Part shown: piece after piece, positions 6,189 through 9,825 of the stretch
Numbering within the stretch: position 1 is the stretch's first letter
Layout of the letters: each line of letters opens with the position of its first letter
Source: Flavihumibacter sp.
Lineage (GTDB): Bacteria; Bacteroidota; Bacteroidia; Chitinophagales; Chitinophagaceae
Assembly: GCA_025455285.1 (NCBI GenBank)
Contig: JALOMU010000026.1
Span: 1 to 9,825 of the forward strand
DNA: 9,825 nucleotides
Reading direction: 5' to 3'
Notes under the pieces: model-generated
Databases searched by the model: none
What the model was told of the DNA's origin: nothing
The model's input: the letters and a program-made list of their open reading frames with translations, nothing else
Made by a program: the position numbers and the translations under genes

Positions 6189-9100
6189 TTAATCTAACGG
6201 CATCATTACCCGTTCAATACCCAGTTTACGACAGAGCTGGTTAAGTGCAGGTAGTGCATTCACTATGCCTGTATACTCAGCTTTAAGCGGCTTCCAGGTA
6301 GCTTCCAATGTGTTGAATTGTTCTTTTTGTCCGTCTGTAACAAATGGAATATTGGTATCCATTTCGCCTTTCAGGAAGAAATAATCCGCGCTGAGTTTAT
6401 TGACAAAATTGATGATATCGTCGTAACTCTGGCTGCGGTTTTGAATCAGTTCTTCCTCCCATTTTTCCATTCTTGTGTGCAGGCTGGAAGCGGATTGTTT
6501 CAGTTCGGCATAGGCGGGTTTGTCGCCAATTAGCTGGAGTAAATCAGCCACCTGTTTTTTGGCCACCCGCATTTTATTAATTGCGCCATGGATATCTCTT
6601 AACCCATCTTCCACTTTGGTAATCCATTCATCCTGCTCTTCATATTCTGCCTGGCTTGCTTCAATTCTTGGATCAGCTGCAATAGTGAACGCATGTCGCT
6701 GTTCAGTGCCACCAACTTTCAGTACTGCCTCATACTTCCCTGGTGCTGCGCGATGCCCATCCCAGCTACCTTCTATGTAGGCCGTGGGTACTCCCGGATA
6801 AGTAGCATGGCGCAGGTTCCAGACAAACCGATTCAATCCGGCGCGTTTTGGCAACAAAGGATCGGGCGATGGTCCGCCTGCATATTCCACAAATGTTGAA
6901 TCCGGCTTATTTGAGTACGAGCGTACCAGTCGACCGCGAGTATCGCGAATCTCCAATGTCATGGCAACTGAATCGGAGAGGGTTGGTAATTGATAGTAGA
7001 ACACTGCCCCGGTTGGCGCATTTACGCCTTCATTGGAGGGAGTCATCGGTTTTGGATCATCCGTACTGCCTGTTGCATTCAGGGCACTACCGCCACCTAC
7101 CCGATACACTTTCTCCACCCCAAACAGTTTCACAGAATTGGTATCCGCTAATGACACGGAATGACGTACCATAAACAGATCATCCAGTATCCAGAAAGAC
7201 CTTCCCATGGTGGCTGCGATCAGGTTACCCTGGTGGATTTTCAAATCGGTAACCGGCGTTACAGGCAAACCCAACTGTAATCTCGTCCAGGCATCACCGT
7301 TATTCCAGGAAACAAAGAGTCCCGTTTCTGTTCCGGCAAACAACAATCCTTTTTGAACAGGGTCTTCTCTTACAACTCTTGTATAGGCACCTGCAGGAAT
7401 ACCTGCATCAATTCGTTTCCAACTGGCTCCATAATCATCGCTGCGATACAGCATGGGCGACAAATCATTCATTTTATATCTCGTGCAGGCGATATAAACG
7501 GTGGCTGGATTATGTGGTGATACTTCAATACTATTAACCAGGCATTCCGGCAATCCGGCCGGTGTTACATTTTTCCAGTTGGCACCGCCATCTCTCGACA
7601 GGTGTACAAGTCCGTCGTCACTGCCTGTCCAGATTACCTGGCCATCTTTGGAAATTGACACATACGCGATCGTTCCATAATTCTCACCCCCTGCACCTTC
7701 ATTGGTATAAGGTATCCCACTCTTACCCATCTTGCTTGTATCATTTCGGGTCAGATCCGGCGAAATAACTGTCCAGGTTTTACCCAGGTTGGAGGTTTTA
7801 AATAAATGATTGCCTGCATGATAAAAACTTCCCCCATCGGCCTTCGACCAAACAATAGGCGCATTCCAGTTAAACCGATATTTCATCCGCTTGGGCATAA
7901 TGCTCTGGTATTGCAGCGGCACTACCATCACCCCTTTACCTTCATTGATTTTTTGATTCAATAATTCGATGGTTCCCTGGTAACTGCCACCCATGACGAA
8001 GGTCGGCTGATCCGGATCAAAAGCCAGGAAAGCACTTTCACCTCCCGCAGAATAAAACCAGTTGCGCTCCCCGATATTTCCACCCCATAGATTCCGGCTT
8101 TCAATAACAAGAGATGTATTATCCTGCTGGCCGGCATAGATGCGATAGGGAAACTGGTTGTCTACATTGATCCGGTACAGTTGCGAAGTTGGCTGATTAT
8201 CGAGCGGACTGAAACTTTTTCCTCCATTAAAGCTAATGGATGCACCGCCGTCATCCGCCATTACAAAGTTGGAAGGATTGGAGGGATTGAACCATAACTG
8301 GTGATAATCGCCATGAGCTGTATGTAAATTACTCCAGCTCTTTCCTCCGTCAATACTTTTTACCCACTCTGCTCCCAAGACATGCACTTCATTTTCATTC
8401 TGTGGATTCACCGCCAATTCGATATAGTACCAGGCACGGGTCGTTAACCGGTGATCCTTACTGACACGGTTAAACGAAGCACCGGCATCTTCCGATACAA
8501 ACAAGCCACCCAACTCTTTTTCGGTATCGCTTTCAATGAGTGCATATACTTTGGACGGATTGCTGCGTGATACTTCGATCGCCATTTTACCCAATGCAGC
8601 CGGAATTCCCTGATCCAGTTTGTTCCAGGTTAAGCCACCATCGGTAGATTTATACAGGCCGCTACCCGGTCCGCCACTTTTTACTTCCCAGGGCAGGCGA
8701 TGATGTTCCCACATAGCAGCGTACAGGATTCTTGGATTCGTCATATCCATGCTCAGATCCGAACATCCGGTGCTGCTGTTAACGTAAAGGATTTTTTTCC
8801 AGGTGGTACCGCCATCATCAGTTCTGTAAATGCCGCGCTCTTCAGAAGGACCATTTAATGCGCCTTGCACGGCCACATATACCAGGTCGGCGTTTTTGGG
8901 ATGGATTCGGATGGCTGCGATCTGACGGCTATCTGGTAAACCGATTTTTTTCCAGGTTGCACCCGCATCCGTGCTTTTGTAAACGCCATCTCCGTAGGAA
9001 GTCATTACTCCGCGAGGCGCATGTTCGCCCATTCCTACATACACAACATTAGGATCGGATTCAGCTACGGCAACAGCACCAACTGAACCTGTACCAAAAT

Positions 9101-9392
9101 AACCATCGGAAATATTTTGCCAGCTGATACCCGCATCGGTGGTTTTCCAAAGGCCCCCACCGGTGGTACCCATGTAATAGATCTTATCGTTTCCGGGAAC
9201 TCCGCAGGTAGCAACCGATCTGCCACCCCGAAAGGGTCCGATGTTCCGGAATTTTACCGTCCGGAAACGTTCATCCAGGGAAACAGTGGTTGCTGTTGGG
9301 GTGGCCGCAGTAGCGCGCGCTGCTTTTTTCTTCGTTTGTGCCTGGCCGGTAAGGCTACCCAGGGCCAGAGTCAGTAAGAGTAATTTTCTCAT
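6189..9392 (-). CDS. Exported VPS10/BNR (Asp-box) repeat propeller protein, 'glycosyl hydrolase'-type
   Basis: The protein has 1067 residues. The start is the ATG at 9392-9390, because it gives a clean signal peptide ([19 protein letters not shown]). A longer in-frame start at 9488 would run through the end of the upstream mutase gene. The mature protein opens with [11 protein letters not shown] and carries about eleven Asp-box-like repeats (S/T-x-D-x-G-x-x-W type) near residues 84, 140, 191, 249, 300, 346, 387, 534, 599, 651 and 695, typical of sortilin/VPS10-like beta-propellers. A beta-sandwich, FlgD/Fn3-like region follows (about 797-905, with [16 protein letters not shown] and [13 protein letters not shown]), then a helical tail (about 910-1067). 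Databases often label such proteins glycosyl hydrolase, but no catalytic pair is identifiable here. It is probably exported to the periplasm or surface. The 147-residue gene follows 7 nt downstream. Its substrate or partner is unknown. Confidence 0.9.
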   Translation of the reverse strand: MRKLLLLTLALGSLTGQAQTKKKAARATAATPTATTVSLDERFRTVKFRNIGPFRGGRSVATCGVPGNDKIYYMGTTGGGLWKTTDAGISWQNISDGYFGTGSVGAVAVAESDPNVVYVGMGEHAPRGVMTSYGDGVYKSTDAGATWKKIGLPDSRQIAAIRIHPKNADLVYVAVQGALNGPSEERGIYRTDDGGTTWKKILYVNSSTGCSDLSMDMTNPRILYAAMWEHHRLPWEVKSGGPGSGLYKSTDGGLTWNKLDQGIPAALGKMAIEVSRSNPSKVYALIESDTEKELGGLFVSEDAGASFNRVSKDHRLTTRAWYYIELAVNPQNENEVHVLGAEWVKSIDGGKSWSNLHTAHGDYHQLWFNPSNPSNFVMADDGGASISFNGGKSFSPLDNQPTSQLYRINVDNQFPYRIYAGQQDNTSLVIESRNLWGGNIGERNWFYSAGGESAFLAFDPDQPTFVMGGSYQGTIELLNQKINEGKGVMVVPLQYQSIMPKRMKYRFNWNAPIVWSKADGGSFYHAGNHLFKTSNLGKTWTVISPDLTRNDTSKMGKSGIPYTNEGAGGENYGTIAYVSISKDGQVIWTGSDDGLVHLSRDGGANWKNVTPAGLPECLVNSIEVSPHNPATVYIACTRYKMNDLSPMLYRSDDYGASWKRIDAGIPAGAYTRVVREDPVQKGLLFAGTETGLFVSWNNGDAWTRLQLGLPVTPVTDLKIHQGNLIAATMGRSFWILDDLFMVRHSVSLADTNSVKLFGVEKVYRVGGGSALNATGSTDDPKPMTPSNEGVNAPTGAVFYYQLPTLSDSVAMTLEIRDTRGRLVRSYSNKPDSTFVEYAGGPSPDPLLPKRAGLNRFVWNLRHATYPGVPTAYIEGSWDGHRAAPGKYEAVLKVGGTEQRHAFTIAADPRIEASQAEYEEQDEWITKVEDGLRDIHGAINKMRVAKKQVADLLQLIGDKPAYAELKQSASSLHTRMEKWEEELIQNRSQSYDDIINFVNKLSADYFFLKGEMDTNIPFVTDGQKEQFNTLEATWKPLKAEYTGIVNALPALNQLCRKLGIERVMMPLD

Positions 9393-9394
9393 AA

Positions 9395-9439
9395 GTGTCA
9401 GACATGAGTAAATACATCGTCTTAACATGTATCTGACAC
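9395..9439 (-). promoter_or_regulatory. Nested dyad/hairpin directly upstream of the BNR gene start
   Basis: GTGTCAGA (9395-9402) is the inverse complement of TCTGACAC (9432-9439). Inside it ATACAT (9412-9417) pairs with ATGTAT (9427-9432), sharing one base with the outer arm. In the leftward mRNA the outer stem ends 2 nt before the AUG (9392), so the usual ribosome landing area is in the stem. There is no following U-run, so a terminator for the upstream mutase gene is less likely. It could be a translational control element or a protein-binding dyad. Eight-bp arms at this spacing are expected a few times per window, so position is the main argument. Confidence 0.35.
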
Positions 9440-9444
9440 CTAAA

Positions 9445-9825
9445 CTACATATTCCTGCGATACTGACCGCCAACTTCGTATAAAGCATGGGTAATTTGTC
9501 CGAGGGAACAGTATTTCACCGTTTCCATTAACTCCTCAAACAGGTTTCCATTGGCTACCGCCACTTCTTTCAACCGCTTTAAAGCCGGATCCGCATCTGC
9601 TGTTCTTTTTCCTCCCGGGTACTACGGATCACTTCTCCCGGAATGACTGTTGGGGAGCCCTTTTTATTCAGGAAACTATTCACGCCAATGATCGGTAATT
9701 CTCCCGTATGCTTCAGCATTTCATAGTGCAGACTTTCTTCCTGGATCTTATTACGCTGGTACATGCGTTCCATGGCTCCCAACACGCCACCTCTTTCGGA
9801 AATCCGGTCAAACTCTACCAATACC
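9445..9825 (-). pseudogene. icmF: 3' end of IcmF-type fused acyl-CoA mutase gene, with apparent frameshifting deletion (partial)
   Basis: The leftward reading from the window edge begins [20 protein letters not shown], then [20 protein letters not shown] and [21 protein letters not shown]. This is the C-terminal part of the mutase domain of fused isobutyryl-/methylmalonyl-CoA mutase (IcmF), a B12 enzyme rearranging the carbon skeleton of acyl-CoAs. That frame then reads MRIRL and stops at 9581-9579. The true family ending continues in another frame from 9594 to the TAG at 9447-9445: [20 protein letters not shown], then [20 protein letters not shown] and VGGQYRRNM. Compared with remembered relatives, roughly 10-15 residues between EEKEQQ and ALKRL are missing, and the loss is 3k+1 nt. 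This could be a real inactivating deletion or an assembly error. Only the last ~125 codons are in the window. The BNR gene starts 52 nt downstream. Confidence 0.82.

Noticed and set aside
6693..9052. Several open frames of 64-108 codons on the + strand across the BNR gene
   Set aside because: They are antisense shadows with no recognisable motifs, and their positions track the codon bias of the real gene.
7200..9180. Repeated short DNA patterns along the BNR gene as a possible tandem-repeat array or CRISPR
   Set aside because: They arise from the degenerate Asp-box protein repeats at irregular spacing; there are no identical repeats with regular spacers.
9244..9266. Inverted repeat TTCCGGA-N9-TCCGGAA near the 5' end of the BNR gene
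   Set aside because: Seven-bp arms at this spacing are expected many times in a window this size, and it lies within conserved coding sequence.
9440..9447. TAGTTTAG on the - strand as a -7 promoter element for the BNR gene
   Set aside because: It matches the Bacteroidota -7 consensus imperfectly, no TTTG is found at the right distance, and it overlaps the mutase stop codon; too weak to list as a promoter.
9393..9488. N-terminal extension of the BNR-repeat protein by 32 residues (start at 9488)
   Set aside because: The extension overlaps the conserved IcmF C terminus in another frame and would bury the signal peptide. The ATG at 9392 gives a normal signal peptide at the N terminus.

Overview
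The window looks like a chromosome segment of a Bacteroidota member, plausibly Chitinophagaceae or a relative. None of the six complete gene starts has a convincing Shine-Dalgarno sequence, which is common in that phylum. The protein families point the same way: an exported VPS10/BNR-repeat 'glycosyl hydrolase', an IcmF-type acyl-CoA mutase, and an enolase-superfamily dipeptide epimerase with a GCNDES motif. The taxonomic call is inference. Coding density is very high: the longest gap between genes is 58 bp. I see no tRNA, rRNA, CRISPR array, insertion sequence or phage gene.

Layout from left to right. (1) Bases 1-152 hold the 3' end of an unidentified + strand gene. (2) A LacX-type aldose 1-epimerase gene lies on the - strand (146-1024) and overlaps it tail to tail. 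(3) A 58-bp divergent intergenic region (1025-1082) contains an 18-bp perfect palindrome that covers the start codon of the next gene. (4) A tight three-gene + strand operon (1083-5750) encodes an exported serine beta-lactamase-like/D-aminoacylase fusion, a DUF1611 (DgcN-like) protein, and a dipeptide epimerase (DgcA-like). Gaps are 4 and 11 nt. (5) A - strand series comes from the right edge: the 3' end of an IcmF-type mutase gene with an apparent frameshifting deletion (9445-9825), a 1067-residue exported BNR-propeller protein (6189-9392), and a 147-residue hypothetical protein (5738-6181) that overlaps the epimerase gene tail to tail.

The most coherent biology is in the central operon. Its three products carry four catalytic modules, all from families that act on D-amino-acid or peptidoglycan-type compounds. 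The first protein has a signal peptide and should act in the periplasm; the other two lack one and should act in the cytoplasm. A reasonable inference is a salvage or catabolic route for D-amino-acid peptides or N-acyl-D-amino acids, such as D-Glu or L-Ala-D-Glu from muropeptides, or D-Ala dipeptides. The exact substrate cannot be read from sequence.

Structures not explained by the genes include the palindrome at 1069-1086, a strong hairpin inside the 147-residue gene (6002-6031), a dyad abutting the BNR gene start (9395-9439) and a 13-nt direct repeat at the first convergent junction (125-174).
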